Source of the DNA: Fidelibacterota bacterium | GTDB taxonomy: Bacteria > Fidelibacterota > Marinisomatia > SCGC-AAA003-L08 > TS1B11 | NCBI GenBank assembly: GCA_004124875.1 | Contig: SCKJ01000008.1 | Coordinates: 1-64,000, forward strand | Length of the DNA: 64,000 nt | Direction: 5' to 3' | Part shown: positions 53,712 through 62,355 of the stretch, piece by piece | Numbering within the stretch: the stretch's first letter is position 1 | Layout: each line of letters opens with the position of its first letter | Notes under the pieces: generated by a model | What the model saw: the letters and a program-made list of their open reading frames with translations, nothing else | What the model was told of the DNA's origin: nothing | Databases searched by the model: none | Translations under genes and position numbers: made by a program

Positions 53712-54028
53712 GTCTGCGTCCCTTTAGCATAACCAGCCACCGACATCATCAGATCCTGTTGATGGATAAAAGCCAGGCGCGGGCGGCGTCCGCGTGAAAA
53801 TGGGTTTCAAATCGGGCTTCCCGAATCTGATCAATCCGCCGCCCACCCCGGAAGGCGGTCCGGTTCTCTTTCTGGCTCACCCCGGGGACCGCTAGTCCCC
53901 GGCTCCCGGCCACGGAAAAACAGCATGCAACACCTTCCACCACCATGAGGCCGGACGGATCGCAATAGTTCCGCAAACAAAGGTGAAATCGGCCACGGTC
54001 TACGATCGTATCGAACTGTTGTCCTGTT
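53712..54028. other. Intergenic region with a strong GC hairpin
   Basis: CCGGGGAC (53882-53889) and GTCCCCGG (53895-53902) form an 8-bp perfect stem with a 5-nt loop. It has no T-run, so it is more likely a dispersed palindrome than a terminator; its core resembles the CCCCGAC/GTCGGGG hairpin at 2029-2046. A minus-strand frame (53749-54090) crosses the region, but it overlaps the MarR gene and has no recognised domain. Confidence 0.45.
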
Positions 54029-54499
54029 TCATCCTGTTCTGGTCGGATCGGTTTGTTGACCCCTGCCAAGTTTCTTGCAAAGCATGCCAAGCGTCTCCCG
54101 CTCGCTTGATGTGAGCACGGCGAGAGCTTCGGTCAGCGCCCCTACATGTATGGGAAGCACCTGCTCGATGACGGCCTTGCCGGCTGTCGTCAGGTGAACC
54201 TTAATAACGCGACGATCCTTTTGGCTGCGTCGCCGCTCAACCCAGCTATGCTTCTCCAGATTGTCCACCAGCATAGTCACGTTGCCCCCACTTACAAGCA
54301 TCTTCCTGGCGATGACTGTCTGATTGAGGGTCCCAAGATGGTAAAGCATTTCCAGAACACCAAATTGGGCGCTGGTAACCCCGTGCTGACCCAGACAAGG
54401 CTTGAGCTTACGGCCAACTGATTCCTTTGCCCGGGACAATTTGAGCCAAGTGTCGAGGGCCAGGGTCTGTTCCAAGGTGCCCTTGAAGTGGGTTGCCAT
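54029..54499 (-). CDS. MarR-family transcriptional regulator (156 aa)
   Basis: The winged helix-turn-helix is clear: VTSAQFGVLEMLYHLGTLNQTVIARKMLVSGGNVTMLVDNLEKHSWVERRRSQKDRRVIKVHLT. The SGGNVTMLVD recognition helix and DRRVIKV wing are typical of the group that represses stress or aromatic-compound genes. ATG at 54499 begins the domain; the frame to 54595 runs through the operator region and is probably not translated. A 20-bp palindrome lies 3 bases before the ATG, which suggests autorepression. Confidence 0.9.
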   Translation of the reverse strand: MATHFKGTLEQTLALDTWLKLSRAKESVGRKLKPCLGQHGVTSAQFGVLEMLYHLGTLNQTVIARKMLVSGGNVTMLVDNLEKHSWVERRRSQKDRRVIKVHLTTAGKAVIEQVLPIHVGALTEALAVLTSSERETLGMLCKKLGRGQQTDPTRTG

Positions 54500-54502
54500 G
54501 AT

Positions 54503-54547
54503 ATAATTTAAGCTTAAATTATTTAGCCATACAAGATTTAAGTTTAA
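54503..54547 (-). promoter_or_regulatory. MarR operator candidates: 20-bp palindrome plus a second site
   Basis: ATAATTTAAGCTTAAATTAT (54503-54522) is a perfect palindrome. A second site, ATTTAAGTTTAA (54536-54547), matches the inner 12 bp with one change, about three helical turns away. TTGTAT and TAAATT 18 bp apart on the minus strand could be -35 and -10 boxes; if so, the transcript would begin at or near the ATG and be leaderless, in line with the absence of a ribosome binding site. Confidence 0.65.
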
Positions 54548-55139
54548 CTTTTCACTGGTGGTCCAAGTTTGTCCGAGGATCGTTCCTCGTGCCATTCACA
54601 TGTAGTAATGGTAAACCGGATATATTAGCTGTTTTGCATTTCTCAGACTTATAAGAGTGAGATTCAGGCAGGGACAAAGAGGGTATGGGCAGAGGAATAT
54701 TCGTTGGGCAGGCGCCTGGCAGCCACGGCAGAGCGCCAATTCTTAAGGCCTCTCCGGTGAGAGAACCGGGGTGCTGGTTGTCCGTAGGATGAGGATCAGG
54801 GCTGCGTGGAGTAAATTTCAGGAAGCATGCCCACATGGCATCTCAGTACGCTGGGCGCGGCCTGGGCAGGCACCATACGTGAAGACGGAAACAGCATAAA
54901 GTCCGTACTATTCATCAAGACTTACCTTGCTTTTTTACGTGGTGTGCCCTACTTTGCCGGCGATGTCATTGCGAAGAAAGCGGCTGACGAGAAAGCGTGC
55001 TCTAATCATCTGCGCAACAGTCGAAAGAATGCACTTTTAGATAGATTCACAATTTTGGGCCGCGCCTGATTTGTTCTTGGTGTCCTATGTTGCTATACTG
55101 AACGGCAATCAGGCAGCATTCGCATAGCGAGGTGCCATT
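54548..55139. other. Intergenic region between MarR and PspA genes
   Basis: No gene is clearly supported. A plus-strand frame at 54827-55069 (80 codons) has no ribosome binding site or domain. The region should contain the promoter of the PspA operon; TTGTTC-TATACT-like boxes near 55072-55100 (TTGGTG, 17 bp, TATACT) are the best match. Confidence 0.4.
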
Positions 55140-55874
55140 ATGAGCCTATGGTCTCGGATCCTGTTAATTTTCAAAATTAAAACCAGCGCTGCAATAGACC
55201 GAGCTGAGGACCCCCTGCAGGTTCTGGATTACGCCTACGGACAGCAACATGAATTGTTGCGCAAGGTGAAGCAGGGTCTCGTTGAGGTTGCCACCTCCAA
55301 ACAGCGGCTGGAGCAACAGTTTCAGAAGCAGCATGCCCGCGTGCCCTGGTTGGAGGACCAGGCCAAGCGAGCGGTCGCTGCCGGGCGCGAAGATTTGGCT
55401 CGCGTGGCACTCCAGCGCAAGCAAACGGCCATCGCTGAACTCGAATCGCTCGCCAAGCAGACGGCTGAGGTGGCCGAGGAGGAGCGTAAGCTCGCCGCAG
55501 TTGAGCAACAGCTATCGGCTCGAATTGAGGAATTCCGCCTTCATCGCGAAGTCACTTCCGCCCGCTATACGGCCGCTGAGGCCCAGGTTAAAGTCAAAGA
55601 GGCTCTGACCGGCATCTCCGGCGAGATTGCCGATCTGAGTATGGCCTTGGGCCGGGCGGAGGAAAAAACCGAGCGGATGCTGGCGCGCGCCTCCGCGATT
55701 GACGGCCTCATTGACAGCGGCTCGCTGGAGCTGCCAACAGGCGGTGGCGACTTGGTTGAGCGGGAGCTGCGGGAAATCACTGCTAAAAGTGCTGTGGAGG
55801 AGGAACTGGCGGCGCTCAAGGCGGAACAGGGCCAGCTGCTTCCACCCTCGGGGGATGCTCCTGGCGACGCATAA
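55140..55874 (+). CDS. PspA/IM30 family protein, paralogue 1 (244 aa)
   Basis: An N-terminal amphipathic helix (MSLWSRILLIFKIK) and a long coiled coil (about 25-215) follow the PspA/Vipp1 plan, with EDPLQVLDYAYGQQHELLRKVKQGL and YTAAEAQVKVKEALTGISGE as matching segments. PspA proteins form ESCRT-III-like assemblies on stressed membranes. It opens a four-gene plus-strand set with two membrane proteins and a second PspA. GAGGTG lies just before the ATG. Confidence 0.9.
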   Translation: MSLWSRILLIFKIKTSAAIDRAEDPLQVLDYAYGQQHELLRKVKQGLVEVATSKQRLEQQFQKQHARVPWLEDQAKRAVAAGREDLARVALQRKQTAIAELESLAKQTAEVAEEERKLAAVEQQLSARIEEFRLHREVTSARYTAAEAQVKVKEALTGISGEIADLSMALGRAEEKTERMLARASAIDGLIDSGSLELPTGGGDLVERELREITAKSAVEEELAALKAEQGQLLPPSGDAPGDA

Positions 55875-56043
55875 TGATAGGATGGATCGCCGATCCGGCT
55901 GGAATCATTATAAGAGACAGGAGAGCGATACCCCATTCGGCGGAGGTCGGTCAAGCGGCGTCAATGGGGTCTTATGACTCAGTCCTCCAGCAGCACCGAA
56001 TTAGGCATGCCATGATAAATGACCGCTAGAGGAGATATCTACT

Positions 56044-56655
56044 ATGTCTGATAATTGGCCGATCGTGTCTGAAGTCTCTGAGGATCTCGCCCATGGTCAA
56101 GTTGCCATCGTCACCTTCCGCTGGATTCTGGTTGTGGCCGGTTTGTTGTTCAGTCTGTGGAATCCCGGGCCAATTGGCATACTGCGGATACAGATCCTGG
56201 TCATTCTGCTGCTCGCCGTATCCAACTTCTACCTGCTCGCCCAGTTGTTGATGGGGCGGACAGTTAACGATCAGTTGGTTTACGCCGCGAGCGCCGCAGA
56301 CCTTATCGTCATCACCACCATTGTCTCCGTCCAGGGCGATTTCAACTCCAACGTCTACGTCTTTTACTACCCAGCCATCATGGTCTTCTCGGTGGTCTTC
56401 CCAGCCACCATGACCCTCATGTTCACGGGAAGCATCATATCGCTCTACTTCTTGATCAGTTATGGTACCGCAGTTGCGAATCAAGGCGACTTGCAGATCC
56501 TCATCACGCGTCTGTTGATGCTCGCCGCCGTTGCTTTCTGCGGCAACCTGTACTGGCGCATCGAGGCAAAGCGCCGGCGAGTCACGGCAGAGGCCCGGGA
56601 GAAAATGATGGCCCAAATCAGCACGCGCAGCGCCGTCAAGCGAAAGTCAACATAG
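56044..56655 (+). CDS. Multi-pass membrane protein, paralogue 1 of PspA locus (203 aa)
   Basis: Five or six membrane helices occupy residues 20-180, with FYYPAIMVFSVVFPATMTLMF as the most conserved block, and a basic cytosolic tail follows (RIEAKRRRVTAEAREKM). The layout is like the N-terminal membrane sensor of some histidine kinases without the kinase. It shares its plan and several motifs (GQV-IV-RW, FYYP, LITRLL-LAA) with the next gene, so the two are duplicates. GAGGAG lies 11 bases upstream. Function unknown; a membrane sensor or anchor for PspA is inferred from context. Confidence 0.78.
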   Translation: MSDNWPIVSEVSEDLAHGQVAIVTFRWILVVAGLLFSLWNPGPIGILRIQILVILLLAVSNFYLLAQLLMGRTVNDQLVYAASAADLIVITTIVSVQGDFNSNVYVFYYPAIMVFSVVFPATMTLMFTGSIISLYFLISYGTAVANQGDLQILITRLLMLAAVAFCGNLYWRIEAKRRRVTAEAREKMMAQISTRSAVKRKST

Positions 56656-56690
56656 GCCGCCGTCCGGCGAGTCGCGAAAGGAGATTACCA

Positions 56691-57299
56691 ATGCAAGAAC
56701 TGCAGAGTCCTGCGCAAGAGGCTGCAGAGGACATATACTTCGGTCAAGTCGTCATCGTTTGGGCCCGTTGGTTCGTCATCCTAGCGGGCACCATCCTCGC
56801 CCTCTGGTCTGCCTCTAGCGTTAGTGATCTAACCCGAGCCGTCTTGCTCATTGGCCTCCTTATGGCCATCAACTTCCTCGCCCACGGGCGCTTTCTCATG
56901 GATCGACCAGCGAACCGGGGATTACTCATAGTCATGAGTCTGTTCGACCTTCTCATCATCACCGTTATTGTCTTAGCCTGGATGGGGCAGAATGGGCTGG
57001 AGAGCCCATTTTTCATCTTCTACTACCCGATGATCCTTGCCTTTGCATTCGTCTTCCCGCCATTTGTCACGGCTGTCTACGTCCTGGTCGCTATGGTCGC
57101 CTATGTCGGGGCCGTCTTCATAACCGATCCATCATTTGTTGGCAATTCCATTGAGATTGAGAACCTCGTGCAGCGGCTGATTACTCTCGCAGCAATGGGC
57201 GGCTTGGCCACCTTCCACTGGCGTATCCAGCGTGACCGGAGAAGGGGGATATCGGAGCTGCCGACGGAGCTGAGCCCGGCGGCGCCGCGCGGACAGTGA
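56691..57299 (+). CDS. Multi-pass membrane protein, paralogue 2 of PspA locus (202 aa)
   Basis: Five or six helices with the same order as the preceding gene, and matching blocks YFGQVVIVWARWFVILAGTIL, FFIFYYPMILAFAFVFPP and NLVQRLITLAAMGGLATFHWRIQ. The tail is again basic (RDRRRG). AAAGGAG lies seven bases before the ATG. It is 11 bp upstream of the second PspA gene, so the two are probably one transcript. Divergence between the two membrane proteins is high, so the duplication is old. Confidence 0.78.
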   Translation: MQELQSPAQEAAEDIYFGQVVIVWARWFVILAGTILALWSASSVSDLTRAVLLIGLLMAINFLAHGRFLMDRPANRGLLIVMSLFDLLIITVIVLAWMGQNGLESPFFIFYYPMILAFAFVFPPFVTAVYVLVAMVAYVGAVFITDPSFVGNSIEIENLVQRLITLAAMGGLATFHWRIQRDRRRGISELPTELSPAAPRGQ

Positions 57300-57310
57300 G
57301 CTAACCCACG

Positions 57311-58009
57311 ATGGCGGGTCTTCTGCGCCGCTTCTCCCTATTGCTGAAGGTCTGGCTGAAGGCTATCATGGCACCAGCCGAAGATCCGCGTCAATCCTCC
57401 ACCTACGAGCGACAACGCGAGTTGCTGGCGAAGGTGCAAAAGGCACTGATTGATATCGCCGAGACCAAGAGCCGGCTTGAAACAAAAACGGTCGAGGTGC
57501 GCAAAAAGTTGCCGCGGCTTAAGAAGCGGGCGCTAGCGGCTCTCACCGATGGGCGGGAGGACTTGGCCCGTCTTGTTCTCCAGCGCCGCCAGATCGCTGT
57601 GGTTGAACTGCAGACGCTTGAGGAGCAGGTACAGGAGATCGAGCAGGAGGAGCAGCGCCTTTCGCTAACCGAGCAACGTCTGGCGACGCAAATCGAGGCG
57701 TTTTACGCCCGGCTTGAGGTCATTATGGCACGCTACAGCGCCGCCGAAGCTCAGGTGCGGATCAACGAAGCGCTCAGTGGTGTTTCCGAGGAGCTGGCTG
57801 ACTTGGGCCGCGCCTTAGAGGTGGCCGAGCAAAAAACCGATCACATGCAGGCTCGCGCCTCTGCCATCGACCGCCTCGTCGAGGAGGGCATCCTGGAGGT
57901 ACCGACCGCCCATACCAGCAGCGATGTGGAACGGCAGCTCGCCCAGATCGACGTCGCCCAGGACGTCGAGGAACAGCTCGCAGCCCTCAAGCGCCAGCTG
58001 GAGAAGTAA
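57311..58009 (+). CDS. PspA/IM30 family protein, paralogue 2 (232 aa)
   Basis: N-terminal amphipathic segment (LLRRFSLLLKVWLKAIM) and a long coiled coil as in paralogue 1, with matching segments REDLARLVLQRRQIAVVELQ, RYSAAEAQVRINEALSG and ARASAIDRLVEEGILE. Both paralogues end in a conserved short helix (EEQLAALKRQLEK here, EEELAALKAEQGQ in the first). It likely co-assembles with paralogue 1. Two hairpins without T-runs follow at 58080-58116. Confidence 0.9.
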   Translation: MAGLLRRFSLLLKVWLKAIMAPAEDPRQSSTYERQRELLAKVQKALIDIAETKSRLETKTVEVRKKLPRLKKRALAALTDGREDLARLVLQRRQIAVVELQTLEEQVQEIEQEEQRLSLTEQRLATQIEAFYARLEVIMARYSAAEAQVRINEALSGVSEELADLGRALEVAEQKTDHMQARASAIDRLVEEGILEVPTAHTSSDVERQLAQIDVAQDVEEQLAALKRQLEK

Positions 58010-58079
58010 ACCGAAAGTTGCCGATAAGAAGATCGGCGCTGTTGAAGTAGGAAAAAGTCACGCGTATCGTCTATTTCCC

Positions 58080-58116
58080 GGATAAGCGGCTTATCCAGCT
58101 GCCGGCGAGTCGCCGG
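58080..58116. terminator. Tandem hairpins after the PspA operon
   Basis: GGATAAG/CTTATCC with a 3-nt loop (58080-58096) and CCGGCGA/TCGCCGG with a 1-nt centre (58102-58116) are perfect inverted repeats 71-107 bp past the last stop. No T-run follows, so intrinsic termination is uncertain; RNA stabilisation is as likely. Confidence 0.35.
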
Positions 58117-58223
58117 ATCATCAATTTGGCGGCATGGCGCCATGGTCATTATTCTCAGGAACACCTGACACGCCTTAGATGGGCGCAAACAAGCGACCTT
58201 CCTCAAGTGGTCTCCGGCGGGAA

Positions 58224-58463
58224 ATGATGACAACCACAACAGCTGCAGTAAGCGATCCCAACCAAAATGGATATATCGTCCCGATCGGTAAACTTTGGCG
58301 GATTGCCTTGGTGCTCGCTCTCGCGACCGGTTGCCAAAGTGCTCAGGAAAGGCACGTCGCGCGGCTGATCGAGGCGTTACTCGAGCGTTCGCCGTTTGCA
58401 GTCGCGTTCCTGGACATGGGCGCCACATTAGCACGCGGCTGCCTCACAGGCAAATGCGCCTGA
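58224..58463 (+). CDS. Possible small lipoprotein (79 aa)
   Basis: ATG at 58224 or 58227 gives a protein with a hydrophobic stretch ending in a lipobox-like LALATGC, then about 45 residues with a second Cys pair (RGCLTGKCA). GGCGGGA lies close upstream. The signal is oddly far from the N terminus (about 20 residues before the helix), and no family is recognised. It may be chance. The rest of the 58010-58853 gap shows only spurious frames. Confidence 0.3.
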   Translation: MMTTTTAAVSDPNQNGYIVPIGKLWRIALVLALATGCQSAQERHVARLIEALLERSPFAVAFLDMGATLARGCLTGKCA

Positions 58464-58853
58464 TAGCGCATCGCTAACGCTGCGCGGCCCTCTGGATCAG
58501 AGTTCTCTTTAAGCTTATTGTGACGGTTAGCTAACTTGAGTGATGTCACACAGTTTCAACTTGTGTAGGAGCGCGCCAGGTTCATCGGGCACTATAACCA
58601 TCGGCGGCGTCATGAAACTCTCCGCAGTGGGGAGCCCGTCGATGTCTGCGCAGGGAGGAACAGACAAATCCTGGACAGGCGGGGAGAGACCTAGCGCAGG
58701 ACGTTTCAGTTGCGGCGTCAGCTTATCCTTGTAATCGCAAAATGTAACTCTTAGTTTCCGACCCAAGCAGATCGCATTTCTCTAACCACAACCACCTTAG
58801 TCCATGATTCATCCCATACAACATTGCATTTCGCCAGGCAGGGAGACATTTCC

Positions 58854-59609
58854 ATGGAGTTAATGTTCACCGGAACGGGAGATGGCCGTGGGATACCCTC
58901 CATCGGTTGTAAATGCGAACGGTGTAAACTAGCGCGAAAAGAGGGGGGCAAGAATCGCCGCAGGACAGTTTCATTTATCGTAAAAAATCAAACAGATACC
59001 ATTATTTTTGATTCACCCAGTTCAATCGGCGTCGTGCTGAATGAACATCGAATATTTCACATATCAGCAATATTTCTTTCTCATAAACATTTTGATCATG
59101 TGGGCGGAATAACCGCTTTCGAATACTGGCCGGTAAAAATCCCCGTTTACGGTAACATGTCGGTCCTCGGAAATTTTGAAATAACAGATAGATTATACGA
59201 AAATTGCGAGTTTCATGTCTTGCACGACAGAAAATCCGTTAAAGTGGGTCATATCAAAGTTACGCCGTTCCAGGTTTCCCATAAAGTTCCTACATTTGGA
59301 CTCGTGTTTAGGGAAGCTGAAAAACGCGTGGTACATTTTAGTGATAAAGCGGGTTCAGAGTTAAGTGATTACGAGAAGCGACTTGTGAAAACGGCGGATG
59401 TCACCATTTTCCATGCACCGCGCTATGAAGGAGGCAAGGATCACATTGATGTGCTGGGTGTCATTGGTATTGCAAAAAAATATCCCTCAACGCGCTTTGT
59501 AATATCCCATATAGGACATAATAATTTGCTCCATGACGACCTGGTTGAGAAAATCGCCCCGTTTGAGAATATCATTGTCTCCTACGATGGGATGGTAGTT
59601 AAGCTCTGA
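58854..59609 (+). CDS. MBL-fold metallohydrolase, PhnP-like (251 aa)
   Basis: The metallo-beta-lactamase motif LSHKHFDHVGG binds two metals, with later ligands in VHFSDKAG and VISHIGHNN. The N terminus (FTGTGDGRGIPSIGCKCERCK) has the paired Cys typical of the PhnP branch, which hydrolyses cyclic phosphodiesters. ATG at 58854 with AGGGAG eight bases upstream is preferred over the frame start at 58824. Codon use is AT-rich compared with both neighbours, suggesting acquisition. No phosphonate genes are near. Confidence 0.9.
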   Translation: MELMFTGTGDGRGIPSIGCKCERCKLARKEGGKNRRRTVSFIVKNQTDTIIFDSPSSIGVVLNEHRIFHISAIFLSHKHFDHVGGITAFEYWPVKIPVYGNMSVLGNFEITDRLYENCEFHVLHDRKSVKVGHIKVTPFQVSHKVPTFGLVFREAEKRVVHFSDKAGSELSDYEKRLVKTADVTIFHAPRYEGGKDHIDVLGVIGIAKKYPSTRFVISHIGHNNLLHDDLVEKIAPFENIIVSYDGMVVKL

Positions 59610-59745
59610 AACGGGTTTAAATTATAAGGGAATATTGCCGATAATAAATCGCCTGGTCATATATAATGCCGCCCAATCCGCCTGCCGTCACCGTATTGGC
59701 TGAAACAATGATTTGACGACTTGCACATGAAATGAAGGGAACTGG

Positions 59746-61068
59746 ATGAAATGCCTGATCCTCGCCGCCGGGCAGGGCAGCCGACTTTCTCGGAAAGGTG
59801 ACTCCAAGCCCCTTATCCCCCTGCTGGGGATACCGCTCATCGAGCGGGCCATCCGCTCCGCTATGCAGGCGGACATCGCAGAGTTTTATATTGTCAGCGG
59901 TTATAACGGCGAGCAGGTGCGCCCGTTTCTGGATGGGCTGGCCACTCGTTGCGGCATTACCGTTATCCACATTATTAACGATGACTATAAGCTGGATAAC
60001 GGAGTATCAGTGCTCAAAGCCAAGGAGTACCTGAGCGAGCCTTTCCTCCTGCTCATGGCGGATCATCTATTCGATCCCGGAATTCTGCGGGATCTGATGA
60101 AGCAATCTCCGGACCGAATCGCCGTCACCCTCGCCATCGACACCCATATGGCCAATGAGCTCGTTGATATGGATGATGTCACCCGGGTGAGACACGAGAA
60201 CGGCAAACTCGTGGCTATCGGCAAGGGGCTTGCGGATTTCAACGGATTTGACACCGGCATCTTTTTGTGTACCCCGTCGCTGTTTGAGGCGCTGGAGCAC
60301 AGTGCAACGGATCAGGGCGATACCACCTTGTCCGGCGGCGTGCGCCGCCTGGCGGGTGAAGGCCGGGTCAACGTTTTGGACATTGATGGCCGGTTCTGGC
60401 TGGATGTGGATGATCCCAGGGCGCTGAACCAAGGGGAGCGCGCTCTGCTGAACCAATTACGGGATAAACCCAATGATGGCCCGGTATCCGGGTATTTGAA
60501 CCGGCCGATATCGGTGCGGATTTCCCGTATCCTGTGCCGGTTCCCCATCACGCCCAACCAGATATCGCTGTTGTCGTTTTCCGGTTCCCTGCTTGCTGCG
60601 GCTCTCTTCGCGATGGGCGGCTACCCAGCCTTGGCGGCCGGGGGTGTGCTCGCCCAGTTTGCCTCCATTATCGATGGATGCGATGGTGAGGTGGCGCGGA
60701 TCAAGTTCCTTGAGAGCGACTACGGCCGCTGGTTCGATGCTGTGCTCGATCGCTATGCCGATGCGTTTTTATTGTTCGGACTGACCTGGCACGCCATTGC
60801 CGGCGGCCCCGATTCGCTGGTTCTGTTCGCCGGTTTTCTGGCAATCATCGGCTCATTCATGCTGAGCTACACCGCCGACAAGTATGACCACCTTATGCGC
60901 CGCCGATTCGTCAGTGGCAAGGGCTGGCGTATGGGCCGCGATGTCCGGGTGTTTCTCATTTTCCTTGGGGCTTTGCTCAACCAGCCTTTGGCGATATTAG
61001 TGCTAATTGCCGTGCTGATGAATGCGGAAACTATCCGCCGGGTGTGGGTCAGCCGTGACCGGGGATAG
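59746..61068 (+). CDS. Bifunctional inositol-1-P cytidylyltransferase / CDP-alcohol phosphotransferase (440 aa)
   Basis: The N-terminal half (1-235) is a nucleotidyltransferase with LAAGQGSRL and Lys21 in DSKPLIPL. The C-terminal half (250-440) is a membrane CDP-alcohol phosphotransferase with the full motif D313-G-x2-A317-R318-x8-G327-x3-D331-x3-D335. This fusion is the plan of IPCT/DIPPS, which makes di-myo-inositol phosphate phosphate in thermophiles, while similar fusions may make inositol or other phospholipids in mesophiles. The nucleotidyltransferase could use another sugar phosphate. No inositol-1-phosphate synthase gene is in the window. Confidence 0.85.
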   Translation: MKCLILAAGQGSRLSRKGDSKPLIPLLGIPLIERAIRSAMQADIAEFYIVSGYNGEQVRPFLDGLATRCGITVIHIINDDYKLDNGVSVLKAKEYLSEPFLLLMADHLFDPGILRDLMKQSPDRIAVTLAIDTHMANELVDMDDVTRVRHENGKLVAIGKGLADFNGFDTGIFLCTPSLFEALEHSATDQGDTTLSGGVRRLAGEGRVNVLDIDGRFWLDVDDPRALNQGERALLNQLRDKPNDGPVSGYLNRPISVRISRILCRFPITPNQISLLSFSGSLLAAALFAMGGYPALAAGGVLAQFASIIDGCDGEVARIKFLESDYGRWFDAVLDRYADAFLLFGLTWHAIAGGPDSLVLFAGFLAIIGSFMLSYTADKYDHLMRRRFVSGKGWRMGRDVRVFLIFLGALLNQPLAILVLIAVLMNAETIRRVWVSRDRG

Positions 61069-61699
61069 CATTGCGGCCACGAAGCAACGGATCAGGCGAG
61101 TGATTGCGGGATCCAAAGTGCCGGAGGATCCTCGTCATGCCGAAAATACTTTGAAATGGTTGCTCAAGCTCGAACCTGAGGCCGATGAGGCGTTACAAAT
61201 TGCGGCACTGGGGCACGACATCGACCGGGCTGTGGAAGCCCGCAAAGTCCAGCGCGCCGACTTTGCGGATTACGACGCTTTCAAAGCTGCCCACGCCCTG
61301 CATAGTGCCGTCATTCTCAAGGAAATCATGGATGAGTGCGGCGTCGCGCGCGACATAACGACAGAAGTATATCGGCTTGTTTGCATTCATGAAATTGGTG
61401 GCGACCCTCGGGCCGACCGTCTCAAGGACGCCGACGCGATCTCTTACTTCGATGTGAATCTGCCCCTTTACTATGCACGCACCGGGCGGGAGGAAACCCT
61501 GCGGCGCTGCGTCTGGGGTTATCAGCGCCTGTCTGCGCAAATGAGGACCGTAGTAGAAAACATGACCTACGAAGATCATGCCCTGAATGCTCTCCTCAAA
61601 CAAGCGGTGCGGGAAGCCGGGGCGGCAGTGGATGCGGGCAATACGATCAAGCATGGCGCTGCAGCAGCAGGGAATATCCAAGAGGAGAGAAACAGATGA
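61055..61699 (+). CDS. DUF4202 / HD-like protein (214 aa)
   Basis: The protein matches the DUF4202 style: HAENTLKWLLKLEPEADEALQIAALGHDIDRA, with LGHDIDR resembling the HD-domain metal site, then VCIHEIGGD and KDADAISYFDVNLPLYYAR. A metal-dependent phosphohydrolase is plausible but unproven. GTG at 61055 overlaps the end of the previous gene by 14 bp and is preferred; ATG at 61022 is the alternative. Its overlap with the inositol enzyme gene suggests a shared pathway. Confidence 0.8.
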   Translation: MTGDSIAATKQRIRRVIAGSKVPEDPRHAENTLKWLLKLEPEADEALQIAALGHDIDRAVEARKVQRADFADYDAFKAAHALHSAVILKEIMDECGVARDITTEVYRLVCIHEIGGDPRADRLKDADAISYFDVNLPLYYARTGREETLRRCVWGYQRLSAQMRTVVENMTYEDHALNALLKQAVREAGAAVDAGNTIKHGAAAAGNIQEERNR

Positions 61700-62037
61700 A
61701 ATTCAAGATCGGACAGGTGGTTCACCACCAGATGTTTGACTATAGGGGCGTCATATTTGGGGCTCACCTTACGTTCAAGGGCAGCGAAACCTGGTATGAG
61801 CAGGTGGCAAAGAGCCGACCTCCGAAGGACAAGCCCTGGTATAGCGTATTGGTCCATGGGAGCGCGCAAACCACTTATGTGGCCGAGCGAAACCTGGAAA
61901 TCGAAGAGGGCGCACTGGCCATAGAGCATCCGCTCGTGCCCTTGCTGTTTGATGATCTGGTGGGCGGCGAATATACTCGCACCGCAAGTTGGGATGGCGA
62001 CGTACCTCTCATTCCGAGCACGATTGCGAATGCCTGA
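61696..62037 (+). CDS. hspQ: HspQ / hemimethylated-DNA-binding YccV-like protein (113 aa)
   Basis: The family pattern KFKIGQVVHHQMFDYRGVIFG...WYEQVAKSRPPKDKPWYSVLVHG...TYVAERNLE is unmistakable. In E. coli, HspQ is a Lon specificity-enhancing factor and was also reported to bind hemimethylated DNA. The ATG overlaps the DUF4202 stop as ATGA, so it is translated with the upstream genes. Confidence 0.93.
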   Translation: MKFKIGQVVHHQMFDYRGVIFGAHLTFKGSETWYEQVAKSRPPKDKPWYSVLVHGSAQTTYVAERNLEIEEGALAIEHPLVPLLFDDLVGGEYTRTASWDGDVPLIPSTIANA

Positions 62038-62271
62038 ATCAGCTTCACCGCCGACTCAAAGTGCGAGTGGCACATTTAATTCCTCAGGCTTTATGAACCC
62101 GGTAAGGATCGGGAGAATCAGGGGGTGGTAAATACGCATCTCCGCGTCGACATCGCCTGCCACAAGCCGCACCGTGATCAGGGATCAGTCAGCATACGTC
62201 CCAAACCACAGATCAGTTAACCCGACCCGGCTTAAGAGTGCTTGATTTAGGTCATAGTGATCAAGACAAGC

Positions 62272-62355
62272 TTATTTAAGTAACACGATCTTGATGGAAT
62301 TGCGGTACTCCGGCGTCACCGGCCGGGCGATGTAAATGGCCGCGGTCGGCTCTCC
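62272..62355 (-). pseudogene. 3' remnant of a secreted-protein gene
   Basis: On the minus strand, after an in-frame TGA, 27 codons read GEPTAAIYIARPVTPEYRNS followed by IKIVLLK and TAA. This looks like the end of a C-terminal sorting-type domain of a secreted protein (tails such as KIVLLK are common in FCB-group secreted proteins). No start or upstream coding frame was found. The gap 62038-62548 holds nothing else recognisable. Confidence 0.45.

Noticed and set aside
53749..54090. Minus-strand open frame of 113 codons between the protease and MarR genes
   Set aside because: It overlaps the MarR 3' end in another frame and shows no family motif, although parts look protein-like.
54827..55069. 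Plus-strand open frame of 80 codons upstream of PspA
   Set aside because: No start signal and no recognisable fold; kept only as an intergenic region.
58527..58766. Minus-strand open frame of 79 codons between PspA and MBL genes
   Set aside because: No ribosome binding site and no domain; probably chance.
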